From Runella aurantiaca (GTDB taxonomy: Bacteria; Bacteroidota; Bacteroidia; Cytophagales; Spirosomataceae), in NCBI RefSeq assembly GCF_003339505.1, contig NZ_QPIW01000030.1, positions 1 to 64,000 on the forward strand: DNA of 64,000 bases, read 5' to 3'. This document shows positions 7,875-17,115 of the stretch, piece by piece. The notes under the pieces were generated by a model, which searched no databases, had not been told where the DNA came from, and saw nothing but the letters and a program-made list of their open reading frames with translations. The position numbers and the translations under genes were made by a program. Position 1 is the first letter of the stretch, and each line of letters opens with the position of its first letter.

Positions 7875-8687
7875 ATGCAAAAAAGACTCAATAAACCTTA
7901 CGCAAATTACCGCGTCATTGCCCTGCTACTCGGGCTGTTTTTGTTTCTCATTTACAGCAAACCGCTTGCTGACTTATGCTTGTTTTCCTGGAATTCTGAT
8001 GAAACAAAGCCCTGCTTCAAAGACGAGCCTCGGCAAAAAATTGCCCAAGCCATTGATGCGTACGATGTAGAACGGCTGAAGTTTTTGTTGCACAATCCGC
8101 CGCCCAACCTCAACGACGCTGACAACGACGCCCATATCAATCTGCTCGACTACGCCCGCGACCGTTTTAGCCGCTATACCCACACGCCCATTCACTGGAA
8201 ACCCGTGTTTGAATTGCTTATCAAAGCGGGCGCAAAAATTCAAGCAACGTCCGCTGGGCGAATTGACACGCACGTCAGGAATGCGGGAATCATGGAGCCG
8301 GCGATGTTTGCGTATTTTTTGGAGAAAGGGGCCAATCCCAATGCGACCAATGAAGAAGGCCAACCGCTGATTTTATCCATCATTCAGTACGGCGATGATA
8401 CGTTTGAAAAAGTACAACTGTTGCTTCAACACGGTTTAGACTTGAAACAAACCACGGGAGACCTCGAGCAGCTCAAAAATGTAACGCCGCTGATAGCCGC
8501 CGCTTCCAAACAGGAATGGGGAATCTGCAAACTGCTCGTCGACGCGGGCGACAATGTCTATTACGTAAATCCCGAAGGACTTTCGCTCAAAAAAGTAATG
8601 AATGAATACGAAAAAGCCCAAAAACAACGGAATGACCCGCTGTCGGAAGATTATTTAGAACTGAAAAAGAAAATCAAAAAGCACTGA
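7875..8687 (+). CDS. Membrane-anchored ankyrin-repeat protein
   Basis: This is a 270-residue protein from ATG 7875; an upstream in-frame TTG at 7842 would add 11 residues, but the ATG gives a clean N-terminus. A hydrophobic segment at about 16-30 (VIALLLGLFLFLIYS) anchors it. The outer or periplasmic part has ankyrin-like units, for example VFELLIKAGAKIQ, MFAYFLEKGANPNATNEEGQPLI, VQLLLQHGLDL and TPLIAAASKQEWGICKLLVDAGDNV. Ankyrin repeats bind proteins; the partner is unknown. A charged tail (EYLELKKKIKKH) ends it. It is convergent with the DUF3037 gene 8 bp away. Confidence 0.75.
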   Translation: MQKRLNKPYANYRVIALLLGLFLFLIYSKPLADLCLFSWNSDETKPCFKDEPRQKIAQAIDAYDVERLKFLLHNPPPNLNDADNDAHINLLDYARDRFSRYTHTPIHWKPVFELLIKAGAKIQATSAGRIDTHVRNAGIMEPAMFAYFLEKGANPNATNEEGQPLILSIIQYGDDTFEKVQLLLQHGLDLKQTTGDLEQLKNVTPLIAAASKQEWGICKLLVDAGDNVYYVNPEGLSLKKVMNEYEKAQKQRNDPLSEDYLELKKKIKKH

Positions 8688-8695
8688 AATACGCC

Positions 8696-9079
8696 CTACA
8701 AAACCAGCTGGACAAACAGCCGCTCTAGGGTTTCGGCGGCATTTTCGCACAAGCCCGGATGCACCGCCGACGTCTGTACTACGGTGCTTCGAGTAGCGGT
8801 CAACCACCGAAATCGCTCCGCGCGTGATAATTGTCCAATCGTTCCGCCCTTCGAGCGACCATCGCAGATTCGGTCAAAAGCCCCCAGTCGAGCGGTCAAT
8901 TCGGGCACATCTATCCGGTCCGAAAACGCCCGCAGTCGCGCCTCGTTCAGTTCAAATTTTGTTTGTAAAAAACCTTCGGCTGAACAATAGACAATGACCC
9001 CGACGTTCAAAAACTCTTCGCGCTCGACGCGCGGCACCACGCGAATCACGGCGTACTCAAATAAGTGTTTTTCGGGCAT
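8696..9079 (-). CDS. DUF3037 protein, partner of HipA-like kinase
   Basis: This is a 127-residue protein from ATG 9079 (MPEKHLFEYAVIRVVP). The opening FEYAVIRVVPRVEREEFLNVGVIV is the DUF3037 signature. The function of the domain is not established. Its start lies inside the end of the HipA-like kinase gene (23-nt overlap), so the two are probably translationally coupled and act together, as this pairing recurs in other genomes. It has no signal peptide or membrane segment. Confidence 0.85.
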   Translation of the reverse strand: MPEKHLFEYAVIRVVPRVEREEFLNVGVIVYCSAEGFLQTKFELNEARLRAFSDRIDVPELTARLGAFDRICDGRSKGGTIGQLSRAERFRWLTATRSTVVQTSAVHPGLCENAAETLERLFVQLVL

Positions 9080-9854
9080 TTTGTGCTTCTTTGACAAACA
9101 GTTCGGACGCGGCAACGCGCGTTTCTAAAAATTGAGCGTACACCTGCCGCCGCTCCTGGGGCGACATCGTCGTGGACTCATCCATGAGCCATTCATCGGG
9201 CACCAACGCCACAATGCGCTGAATCCGTTCGGGCGTCAGAATGGTCCTAAAATGGGTATCAACTTCGTCCAATTCGGACGCAAAAGGCAACAAAACATGG
9301 TCTTTAACGGACGTAAAAGGGCGTTTGGCCTGCTGTTCCCAATTGTCCCATGAGTGGTGAAAATACAGCGAGGCACCGTGGTCAATCAGCCACAAATCAC
9401 GGTGCCACATCAGCATATTGGTGTTGCGAGGGGTGCGGTCTACGTTGGTAATCAGGCAATCCAGCCAAACAATCCGCGACGCGAGGGTAGCGTTGATGGT
9501 GGTTACCAAGGCATCAAAAGTAATGGCTCCCGACAAAAAATGCAGGGCCAGATTAAGCCCTACGCTTTCGCGCAGCAAATCCTGAATCTCTTCGTCGGGC
9601 TCCATGCGGCTGAATGCTTCGTGCAGGTTGCTAAACACGATTTCGGGGACGCGTAAACCAAGCGTCCGGGCTATTTCGCCCGAAATCAGTTCGGCAATGA
9701 GCGCCTTTGCTCCTTGCCCCGCACCGCGAAATTTCATCACGTACAAAAAATCATCGTCGGCCTCCACAATGGCAGGTAGCGAGCCGCCCTCCCGCAACGG
9801 CGTGACGTAGCGGGTTACGTTGACGGTTCGGATATTGATTTCAGGTTCAGCCAT
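9057..9854 (-). CDS. HipA-like kinase domain protein
   Basis: This 265-residue protein resembles the HipA/PI3-4-kinase-like fold. Visible features are a possible ATP-binding Lys in YVMKFRG (K41), a catalytic-loop-like NVDRTPRNTN (D139) and a metal-binding-like WLIDHG (D158). It is shorter than HipA (about 440 residues) and lacks the HipA N-terminal subdomain. No HipB-type regulator is adjacent; instead its 3' end overlaps the DUF3037 gene. Whether it phosphorylates a protein, and whether the pair works as a toxin module, cannot be seen from sequence. Confidence 0.82.
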   Translation of the reverse strand: MAEPEINIRTVNVTRYVTPLREGGSLPAIVEADDDFLYVMKFRGAGQGAKALIAELISGEIARTLGLRVPEIVFSNLHEAFSRMEPDEEIQDLLRESVGLNLALHFLSGAITFDALVTTINATLASRIVWLDCLITNVDRTPRNTNMLMWHRDLWLIDHGASLYFHHSWDNWEQQAKRPFTSVKDHVLLPFASELDEVDTHFRTILTPERIQRIVALVPDEWLMDESTTMSPQERRQVYAQFLETRVAASELFVKEAQNARKTLI

Positions 9855-9944
9855 TTTATGCTTGCGTCGTTTACTTCTTCAAAAAGTGAGCCCGAAAGTT
9901 AGGGCGTTTTTTTGAAAAATGACGGTCCGAAAGGGCAAAAAAAG

Positions 9945-9968
9945 AGTGGCGAGAAAAACCTCGCCACT
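9945..9968 (-). terminator. Terminator of the osmC/rhodanese unit
   Basis: AGTGGCGAG (9945-9953) pairs with CTCGCCACT (9960-9968) across a 6-nt loop. On the minus strand it runs into a T-rich tail (A run at 9937-9943 on plus). It is about 60 bp after the rhodanese-thioredoxin gene. Confidence 0.85.
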
Positions 9969-10027
9969 GAAATGGAACCACAAATAACGTATTGATGAAG
10001 TATAAAAGCGACGGAAAATGTCAAAAA

Positions 10028-10750
10028 TCAGTTCAACTGCTTCTCCACTTCTTCCTTTCCGATGTACCCAACGTTTTGCCAAACGAGGGTTTTGTTTTTG
10101 AATAAAAGCAAAGTGGGCAAGCCTTCAATGCCAAGCTGCTGGGCCAACGCCTGATTGTCGTCGGTATTGATTCTTACGAGGTTGACTGTGTTGGCCTTCT
10201 CCGTCTTGATTTCTTCAAGAAAAGGGGCCATTTTTTTGCAGGGAGCGCACCAATCCGCGTAAAAATCGACCAAGACCAGTTTTTCAGAATTCAGCAATTC
10301 ATCAAATTGTTGGCGACTCATACCCGTCGGTTTGGGCGTTTCAGCGGTGGTTTCGGGCAAGCCCTCGGCCCGCCATTTCATGATACCGCCCTCCAATTCA
10401 AACACTTGCGTAAAGCCGAAACTCCGCATTTTTTGGGCCGCGTCGGCGCTTCTACCTCCGCTGAGGCAATACACCAAAATAGGTTTGTCGCGCTCAAAAC
10501 CGTCAATTTTGTTTTCAAACCCGTTGCTGTTCCAGTCAATGTTGTGCGCATTGGTCAAATGCCCCCCCGCAAATTCTTCGGGCGTTCGTACATCCACCAC
10601 CGTGATGGCGGGATTAGCGTCGATTTTGGCCTTAAACTCCTTGGCCGACAACGTTCCGCCGGTGGTTTCACCGCCACCTTCGCCTTTTGGGTTGCAAGCA
10701 TTGAGCACAAAAACCAACGCGCTCAGCAACATGAAAGTGTATTTGGTCAT
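10028..10750 (-). CDS. Rhodanese-thioredoxin fusion lipoprotein
   Basis: This 240-residue protein, counted from ATG 10750, starts with a lipoprotein signal (ALVFVLNAC). An upstream in-frame ATG (10771) would add seven residues and overlap osmC; the residue numbers below use that longer form. A rhodanese domain follows, with active-site C102 in YCLSGGR and VVDVRTPEEF, then a thioredoxin domain with WCAPC at 174-178 and the cis-Pro loop GLPTLL. It is probably attached to a membrane facing the periplasm. There it could move sulfur or reduce disulfides, with one domain serving the other. It follows osmC, another thiol-related gene, in what looks like a two-gene transcript with a shared terminator. 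Substrate is unknown. Confidence 0.9.
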   Translation of the reverse strand: MTKYTFMLLSALVFVLNACNPKGEGGGETTGGTLSAKEFKAKIDANPAITVVDVRTPEEFAGGHLTNAHNIDWNSNGFENKIDGFERDKPILVYCLSGGRSADAAQKMRSFGFTQVFELEGGIMKWRAEGLPETTAETPKPTGMSRQQFDELLNSEKLVLVDFYADWCAPCKKMAPFLEEIKTEKANTVNLVRINTDDNQALAQQLGIEGLPTLLLFKNKTLVWQNVGYIGKEEVEKQLN

Positions 10751-10763
10751 ATTTTTTGAGGTT

Positions 10764-11219
10764 TTAAACAACTAACTCCGCTTGCGTTACAATAATTTCG
10801 GGTTGAAAGATAATTTTTGATTTTACTGAATTGCTGATTAAACAGGCCGCTTCCGCTTTGTGAAGCACCCGCATTGCTCTTTCTTTTTGGTCATCGACAG
10901 GAAGCGTCAGCACGGGCATCAGGGTGATTTCGCTGATTATGTATTTGCCGTCAACCACTTCTAGTTTTCCAACACCTTTGGATGCAAAATGGGTAAAATC
11001 TAATTTTGAATTGTCGGCAATGGCCAAAAAAGTAGTCATTAAACAACTATTCACCGCCGCCACCAGCAAATGTTCGGGCGACCAGATGCCCACCATGCCT
11101 TTGGGAAACTCGGGCGGCGTAGCCACTTCAAGGGTGTCATTCAATACGGGCGAACTCATCGTTCCTTTGCGTTCGCTGTTCCACTCAACCGAGACTTCAT
11201 AAAAATGTTCCTGTGCCAT
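10764..11219 (-). CDS. OsmC/Ohr-family thiol peroxidase-like protein
   Basis: This 151-residue cytoplasmic protein has the OsmC fold with the two conserved redox cysteines C59 (AAVNSCL) and C126 (AEAACLIS). The family reduces organic hydroperoxides. The motif GMVGIWSPEHLLVAAVNSC is typical of the general OsmC branch rather than strict Ohr. It is first in a pair with the rhodanese-thioredoxin lipoprotein, and a Crp/Fnr-type site lies about 60 bp upstream. Confidence 0.87.
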   Translation of the reverse strand: MAQEHFYEVSVEWNSERKGTMSSPVLNDTLEVATPPEFPKGMVGIWSPEHLLVAAVNSCLMTTFLAIADNSKLDFTHFASKGVGKLEVVDGKYIISEITLMPVLTLPVDDQKERAMRVLHKAEAACLISNSVKSKIIFQPEIIVTQAELVV

Positions 11220-11277
11220 AATGGTATTTGTATTTCGTAAGTATGATGCAAATATCCCCCAACTCTAGCGCCCATTC

Positions 11278-11293
11278 TGCGACATTTGTCACA
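11278..11293. promoter_or_regulatory. Crp/Fnr-type binding site
   Basis: TGCGACATTTGTCACA differs at one base from the Crp-type consensus TGTGA-N6-TCACA and is otherwise symmetric. It lies between divergent osmC (start 11219) and the TPR gene (start 11415), at a distance suited to activation of osmC. Confidence 0.45.
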
Positions 11294-11414
11294 TAAGTAC
11301 CCTTATTTTTATGACTAATGACATCTTTGTGCCAATTTTTGACCTACAGAAACCAAAACGACGCAGAAACGGTTTTTTAAACATAACGGTTCTTTCAAGA
11401 AAAAATAACCCACC

Positions 11415-11891
11415 ATGGATGCTCTCATCGTTGTCCCGCTTGTCGTAATACTGTTTTTTCTGCATTACTACCTTACCGACCACGACACCCCAATCGACAA
11501 AGACCGGAAACGTTTTGCGGAGGGAATTGCGCTATTTGAATCAGGCGATTATACGGCCGCATACGCTTATTTTGACCAAAAAATAAAAGAAAACCGCAAG
11601 TCTGCCTTAGCCTACGAATACCGGGGAAAGTGCAATTTGGAAGATGGCAATCTCTACTCTGCTCTGTATGATTTTACCGAAGCATTATCGTTTGATAACA
11701 CCCTGGTGGAAGTGCACTTAAAGAAGGGATTGGTTCATTATGAACTGGGTGAGTGGAACAACGCCTACCTTTCGCTCGACAAAGCCGTGTGGTTTTCGAG
11801 GGGTGAAAATGCCGATGCGCTGCATTGGCGCACGGTGGTTTACCAACAATTGCATCCTGCGGGAGCAACCGAACAGTACCGAAAAATATAG
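11415..11891 (+). CDS. Membrane-anchored TPR protein
   Basis: This is a 158-residue protein. An N-terminal hydrophobic anchor (about 3-20, ALIVVPLVVILFFLHYYL) is followed by about three tetratricopeptide units (FAEGIALFESGDYTAAYAYF, ALAYEYRGKCNLEDGNLYSALYDF, VHLKKGLVHYELGEWNNAYLSL). TPRs form a scaffold for protein binding; the partner is unknown. It is convergent with the serine hydrolase gene 6 bp downstream. Confidence 0.8.
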   Translation: MDALIVVPLVVILFFLHYYLTDHDTPIDKDRKRFAEGIALFESGDYTAAYAYFDQKIKENRKSALAYEYRGKCNLEDGNLYSALYDFTEALSFDNTLVEVHLKKGLVHYELGEWNNAYLSLDKAVWFSRGENADALHWRTVVYQQLHPAGATEQYRKI

Positions 11892-11897
11892 CCCTCC

Positions 11898-13250
11898 TTA
11901 CTTCCGCATGGCGGGCATTTTATCCCCATTAAGGTCTAATATTAGTTTGTCAAATTCTCCTTTATCATTCCAAAAAAAATCAATTGTCGCGTTTACTTCA
12001 CGGCAAAACAGCTTTGTTTCCGTTTCAGGATACACGGGCACGATGGCCTCTCCCGTCATTTTAGCAAAGAGTTGATTGTTTTCAAGCGTTATTTCCAACT
12101 CAAGTTTGGGCTCTATTTTATACGTTCCTACAAAAGACTGCATTGCCTGCTTTGGCAATATTAGGGGCTTTTTAGAAGGGATGATTGTCACGGACGGGTT
12201 GAAAAAACACATCCCCAAATCATCCACCGATTGGGTAGAATTGTTCAGAATCACAATGGCTTTATTGCTTTTCTGACTAAATCCAGCAAACGCCCGATAG
12301 CCCCCCGTCCCACCATTGTGCCAGTAGATTTCGTCATTGGCGGCCGCAGTAATATGCCATCCCAACGCCATTTTAAGGGTTGAATCCACTACATGCAACG
12401 GTTGTTGGCTTTGTTTCATGGCCCCCGCCGATGCCCCCGCCGACAAGTCAAGCTCCGCCCTCAGGTAGCGCATGAGGTCTTCGGCATTGGAACGAATTGC
12501 ACCCGCGCCTGCCATAATGTCAAAATCCCAATGCGCCACGGGTTTGTTGTCAACATGCCCCGTCGTCAGCCAAGTTGAAGAATTTAAGGTACTGGTTTCG
12601 TTCATTTTCAGGGGGGTACAAATCACATTTTGGAGTAATTGTTCATAACTTTCCCCCGAAATCCGCGTCAGTACGTGGCCCAATAGCCCAACCCCGACGT
12701 TGGAATAATTATAATTCCCCATCCCATTTTGGAGTTGAGCCGTTTTCAGAAAAACGTATAATTCTTTTACACCATAATCGACGTAGGGGTTTTCGGGATT
12801 TTTAGGAACAATATTCGTCGGCATTCTTGGGAGGCCTGAGGTATGCGTTGCCAAATCGGCAAAAGTGATTTTACGGCCGTTGAACGACGGAATTTTGACC
12901 GAATCGGGCAGGTATTTCTCGACGGAATCCTCCAAGCGAATACCCTTTTTTTGGACTAAATCTGCCAAAAGCAACGACGTGAATGTTTTGCTGATGGAGC
13001 CAATCTCAAAGACGGATTGGGGCAGAATCACCTGCTTTTTATCTGCGTTGGCATAGCCATACGTAAAGTAGGTTTCTTTTCCACTTTCAAAAAAAGCAAC
13101 CACCGTTCCCACCGAATAGTTGTTGTCAATGCGGCTCTTTACCTGAGTCTTGATTGTTTCTTGAACGGAATTTATCGGCGTTTGGGCAGGTGCGCCAAAA
13201 ATACAAAATACTGATAAACAGACAATTAATCCAAAATTATAGCTTTTCAT
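11898..13250 (-). CDS. Secreted serine hydrolase, class C beta-lactamase/PBP-like
   Basis: This 450-residue protein has a cleavable signal (ends near GAPAQ). Active-site motifs of the beta-lactamase (AmpC/DD-peptidase-like) fold are S85-I-S-K88, Y182-S-N184 and WHNGGTGGY in place of the KTG box. The C-terminal ~90 residues (QSFVGTYKIEPKLELEITLENNQLFAKMTG) match the DUF3471-like beta-barrel often appended to these esterases. The family includes esterases, D-amino peptidases and some beta-lactamases; the reaction cannot be fixed here. It is unrelated to the class A enzyme at 5 kb. Confidence 0.87.
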   Translation of the reverse strand: MKSYNFGLIVCLSVFCIFGAPAQTPINSVQETIKTQVKSRIDNNYSVGTVVAFFESGKETYFTYGYANADKKQVILPQSVFEIGSISKTFTSLLLADLVQKKGIRLEDSVEKYLPDSVKIPSFNGRKITFADLATHTSGLPRMPTNIVPKNPENPYVDYGVKELYVFLKTAQLQNGMGNYNYSNVGVGLLGHVLTRISGESYEQLLQNVICTPLKMNETSTLNSSTWLTTGHVDNKPVAHWDFDIMAGAGAIRSNAEDLMRYLRAELDLSAGASAGAMKQSQQPLHVVDSTLKMALGWHITAAANDEIYWHNGGTGGYRAFAGFSQKSNKAIVILNNSTQSVDDLGMCFFNPSVTIIPSKKPLILPKQAMQSFVGTYKIEPKLELEITLENNQLFAKMTGEAIVPVYPETETKLFCREVNATIDFFWNDKGEFDKLILDLNGDKMPAMRK

Positions 13251-13279
13251 GGGCTGAATTCAAATAAAATACTCTAGCA

Positions 13280-14563
13280 TTAACGGTTATCTTCCGACAA
13301 CCAATGAAATTGCCTTTCGGCCAGTTGAAAGTTCCGGCGACGGCGTTTGAACACTACTTTTAGGGAGTCGTTATTGATTTTTCCTTTCAACAAAAGTTGA
13401 TTCGTGTCGGGCATAGAATATTGAAGGGTAAACAGAGAAAGGCTATCGCCCGAGCGCTTTTTGAAAGAGATATTCTGCTTCAACGAGTCAGTCACGTACG
13501 AAAAATAAGCCCGGTTGTAGCGCTGTCGGAAAAGGGTATCGGTGGTCAGGATGCTGCCCCCGTTGTAGTTCTCAAAAACAATGTCTTTCCAACGAAGGCT
13601 ATCCTCGTTCATTCGTCCACTAGCCTCAAAAGAAACCACCTCAAACATCCCCGTCGTGATGGGCTTATTTGTGGGAGATACCACATTGACCTGGTGAAGG
13701 CTTTGGTACATGCTATAAAAAGGCACTACCGCAAATATTGCGACAAAGGCGGTTTTAAGCACAATTCGACCGATTCTCATCCATTTTTCGGGCAAAGCAA
13801 ACGAGGGTGACGGCGGCACAGGTTTGTTAAAAACAAAGAAATTAAGCAATCGTTTGGCATCCGCCAACAGCAAAATATTGCAAAAAACGAACATGTGTAT
13901 GGAAAACAATTTGACCGGAATATCGTAGCAAAGATTCAGAACGGCCACGTTTAAAAATACACCTGCGGCCAAAAAAGCGCCTAAAACGGCCATGCGGCGA
14001 TACAACAAAAGAACCCCCACCAGCACCTCCGCCGCCCCCGAAAAGAACTGATATGGACCAGAATAACCAATAAAAAGCCACGAAAACCGCATAGGCAGAA
14101 AGTCACCGAGCGGTGTGGCCAACTGACTCAGCGAAGGGAACGACATCTGAAAACCGAACACCTTGATAATCCCGTACATAAAAGAAACCATGGCAATGTA
14201 GTACCGCAAAATCACCATCAGCCAATAATAGGCCTTGTCGTAATTTTTTCGGCGGTCGAAAATCGACCAAATCACCGTTCCGAGGATGGAAGCCAACGCA
14301 AAAAAACACAATTGGGCGTAGCCGTAGGAAGTATCTCCGCTGCCGCCCATCGGCACCAGTACATCTTTGACGTGAAAAATCGTCCGATTGCACCATTCGA
14401 CCAATAATTTTTCAATCTCACTGTACAGTTCGGTAAACGGAGAAATAACTGACACGCCGCGCATCCACTGAAAAAAGGACACGTAAAGCCCTAAATAAAT
14501 GGCCGTAAAACGAAAGATGAGCTTGCGCCACAGGGGCCATTGAACGGCGGTTACATCTTGCAT
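13280..14563 (-). CDS. DoxX-like polytopic membrane protein
   Basis: This is a 427-residue protein from ATG 14563 (MQDVTAVQWPLWRK); an upstream in-frame ATG at 14662 lacks a credible N-terminus. About seven hydrophobic segments are seen, with a DoxX-like block (FFSGAAEVLVGVLLLYRRMAVLGAFLAAGVFLNVAVLNLCYDIPVKLFS) and a soluble C-terminal part of about 110 residues. DoxX proteins are linked to respiratory or redox membrane functions, but this long form is uncharacterised. It is separated by 29 bp from the serine hydrolase gene and may be cotranscribed with it. Confidence 0.7.
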   Translation of the reverse strand: MQDVTAVQWPLWRKLIFRFTAIYLGLYVSFFQWMRGVSVISPFTELYSEIEKLLVEWCNRTIFHVKDVLVPMGGSGDTSYGYAQLCFFALASILGTVIWSIFDRRKNYDKAYYWLMVILRYYIAMVSFMYGIIKVFGFQMSFPSLSQLATPLGDFLPMRFSWLFIGYSGPYQFFSGAAEVLVGVLLLYRRMAVLGAFLAAGVFLNVAVLNLCYDIPVKLFSIHMFVFCNILLLADAKRLLNFFVFNKPVPPSPSFALPEKWMRIGRIVLKTAFVAIFAVVPFYSMYQSLHQVNVVSPTNKPITTGMFEVVSFEASGRMNEDSLRWKDIVFENYNGGSILTTDTLFRQRYNRAYFSYVTDSLKQNISFKKRSGDSLSLFTLQYSMPDTNQLLLKGKINNDSLKVVFKRRRRNFQLAERQFHWLSEDNR

Positions 14564-14676
14564 GGGTGGGTCGGTTTTGAGTAAGAAAGTAGGTTGGTAA
14601 TTTACGACCTGTTGCCAAGAATACCAATGAAGGCCTAAAATCAATCTTTTGAAACGGCACAAAATATCCCAAACCC

Positions 14677-17064
14677 TTATTCTACCATAAATTGTTGGTT
14701 GATTTTAGCTTCATTGACCGTTAGTTCAATCGCGTATGCCCCTTTGGAAAGACGGCCCGTGGGTAGGTATTTGATTTGCGTTCCTAGATTCTGGTAGTAA
14801 TCATCAATGATTGTTACCAGCGTTTGTCCTTTTTTATCTTTCAGCAATAACTTCACCTGTCCGGGTTGGTTGAGACGAAAAATGATGCGCTTGATGTTGG
14901 GTTGGTCGGTTGGCTCCGCCCCAAATTCCGTGGCGAGGGATTTCCCCTCCTGCGAAATTTGACTTTGGGCAAATATCGACTGCAAACAAGCTTCAATCTT
15001 GGCCGAAAACACCGCGCCAGAATCAATCTGAAATCCCGGCAGCAGCACAATACTGTTGCCCGCCGTAAATGCGACATTCTGGGTTGTCGGTAATTGTCCT
15101 TCCGAAAAAATCGCATTTTGGGCCTTGTGAATAGCTGGAACGAGCGTCACCCGTCCCGTTTTAATGGTATCTTCCAAACAAGCGAGTTTGATACCTTTGC
15201 ACCCGCAATTCCCGTCAAATTTATCGTACACTGTCAACGGGTCGCCATCGTCGCAGGTAGTGCCGCTTTGTTGACACTGTTGCGCGTTGAAAGTTATTTT
15301 ACTAAAACCTGCACAAGTGGCATGCCCCCAGTTTTCGGTGGCCGTAATCAGCACATAACGCGCCGAGAGGCTATTAAAATCAGGCCCGGTAAAACCCGCG
15401 TATTGCGCTACGCCGGGCGCATTCGGCCACGTATACTGCCCCCCCAATTGCGTCCAAACAACCCCATCGGTCGAGTAGTCGATGTAGACCGTCTTAAAGC
15501 CTTTGGTCGTTTCGTTCAACACATTGTAGTTCCACACGCGCGTTCCTTTCAAGGTATATAAATTCCCCAAATCATACTTAATCCAGTGATTCTGACCGCT
15601 TCTGGCGGGGTTTGGATTGGTCGCTTTCACGCACGAGAGCCAACCCGTTTCATTGGAATTCGTGATATTTTGGGTGGGAGCGCAGTAGTCATATTTTTGG
15701 TATTGGGCCGATGCGTCATCGCAATCGAGGCCCGTGCAAGGCGTGCCCACACATTCGCAATTTTGGTAGGTATCGTTCTTCGTAAATGCGTTGCCGTCGT
15801 TACAGGGGGTATTGTTGGGAACGCACGAAATCTCGCATTTGTAGTCGTACAGGTAAAAATCAGACACCCGTTTCCACGTTTTAAACTCGTGAAAGGGTGT
15901 TTTCCAGTACAGGTTAAAATGGTCGCGCCAACCATTTTCTTTGTGCCTTATTTCGTAGTAATAAAATTGACCTTTTTGCAGGTAAATGGGTGAGGTATTT
16001 TGAAACGTATAGGTGGAATGAGCCGTTTCGTTAATTCCAAAAATCACCATGGCTTGGTGGTACTGTTTGTACTGAATAGAGTCATTTTTACTCAGAAAAA
16101 ACATCGTTTGGTCGTCGCCTGTGAGGTTAAACTCGTACATTCCCGAAACAGGAACCGTCAAATAGCCCTGCACCAGCGAGCCGTAATTGTCTTTGGCATA
16201 AGACGCAAAATCGGGGCCTGAAATCCCTTTTAGCCTCTCTTTTCGGTCGGGCAACAACGGGAATTTCGGCGCATTGACCAAATCGGGCTCTACATAACTG
16301 CCCGTGATATTGTCAAAATAATAGGCTTCCACCACGCCGCGCTCACCTACGCAGGGGTTCGTCGTCGGGGCGATTCCCACGCAGTTACAAAACCCGTCGT
16401 GTTGGTCGTTGGTGGTTTGGGCATTGCCGTCATTACAAACAGTGCCGCGTACGGGGCACGATTGCTCGCAAGCGTATTGTTTGATGTTATTAAAGTCAAT
16501 GATTCGCCAAGTGGTGTCGGAGTTGGCGGTTTTACGCCAATAAAGCGTTGTATGGTCGCTGCAACAGCCTTCGAAGCTGTAAATTTCAAAGTAATAATTT
16601 TGTCCCGCCACCAATTCGATGGTCTTGGAAGTTTGGCCGGGTGTTTTGTTGTGTTCAGTTACGTCCGTGTAAGAGGTAACTTCCGCTCGCTTGCGTTTAT
16701 TGGCGAGCGACTCGTCGGTACTTAGATAAAAAAGAGCGTGATCATCACCCGTTAGGTTAAAGGTGTACGTAGCGGTTTGATTCACGTAAATATAGCCCCG
16801 GGTCATGGCGGCGAAGTACTCAGTATAATTGACGGGCATTTTCAACGAACTCAACATCTGAGTCCCGTCGGGGTGACTGGGGAAATTTTCGAGCGCGGCC
16901 AAATCGGCGCTGTCGGGCAATGAGTTATTAAAACCCGACCAGTAAGACCATTTGACCTGCCCGGGAGTTCCGACGCAAGTTTGCGCAGATGAGTTTAGGG
17001 CAAAAATCACCCAAACCACCACCACCCAAAAGCAAGAACGAACTGAAAATGAAAGTTTTATCAT
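14677..17064 (-). CDS. Large secreted PA14/discoidin surface protein
   Basis: This is a protein of about 795 residues from ATG 17064; ATGs at 17076 and 17112 are also possible. The numbering below is from 17112. A signal peptide ends at SSAQ. Domains in order: a PA14-like domain (about 45-220), a Cys-rich link (CNDGNAQTTND), a second PA14-like domain (about 265-430), another Cys-rich link, an F5/8 C (discoidin) domain (about 480-615), a Cys-rich link, a 3-coathanger-like block (AGNSIVLLPGFQIDSGAVF), and a C-terminal beta-sandwich resembling a type IX sorting domain (QVKLLLKDKKGQT, LPTGRLSKGAYAIEL). PA14 and discoidin domains commonly bind carbohydrate. It follows the DUF1501 gene closely, so it is likely cotranscribed and exported to the cell surface. 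Confidence 0.82.
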   Translation of the reverse strand: MIKLSFSVRSCFWVVVVWVIFALNSSAQTCVGTPGQVKWSYWSGFNNSLPDSADLAALENFPSHPDGTQMLSSLKMPVNYTEYFAAMTRGYIYVNQTATYTFNLTGDDHALFYLSTDESLANKRKRAEVTSYTDVTEHNKTPGQTSKTIELVAGQNYYFEIYSFEGCCSDHTTLYWRKTANSDTTWRIIDFNNIKQYACEQSCPVRGTVCNDGNAQTTNDQHDGFCNCVGIAPTTNPCVGERGVVEAYYFDNITGSYVEPDLVNAPKFPLLPDRKERLKGISGPDFASYAKDNYGSLVQGYLTVPVSGMYEFNLTGDDQTMFFLSKNDSIQYKQYHQAMVIFGINETAHSTYTFQNTSPIYLQKGQFYYYEIRHKENGWRDHFNLYWKTPFHEFKTWKRVSDFYLYDYKCEISCVPNNTPCNDGNAFTKNDTYQNCECVGTPCTGLDCDDASAQYQKYDYCAPTQNITNSNETGWLSCVKATNPNPARSGQNHWIKYDLGNLYTLKGTRVWNYNVLNETTKGFKTVYIDYSTDGVVWTQLGGQYTWPNAPGVAQYAGFTGPDFNSLSARYVLITATENWGHATCAGFSKITFNAQQCQQSGTTCDDGDPLTVYDKFDGNCGCKGIKLACLEDTIKTGRVTLVPAIHKAQNAIFSEGQLPTTQNVAFTAGNSIVLLPGFQIDSGAVFSAKIEACLQSIFAQSQISQEGKSLATEFGAEPTDQPNIKRIIFRLNQPGQVKLLLKDKKGQTLVTIIDDYYQNLGTQIKYLPTGRLSKGAYAIELTVNEAKINQQFMVE

Positions 17065-17115
17065 TGGAATTGTCATGTCAACAGATACCATCCTTATTTC
17101 TTTTAAAGCCATTTG

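Noticed and set aside
11898-13250. Calling the serine hydrolase a true AmpC beta-lactamase
   Set aside because: It has the SxxK and YSN motifs, but an HNGG box and a DUF3471-like tail point to the wider esterase/peptidase group.
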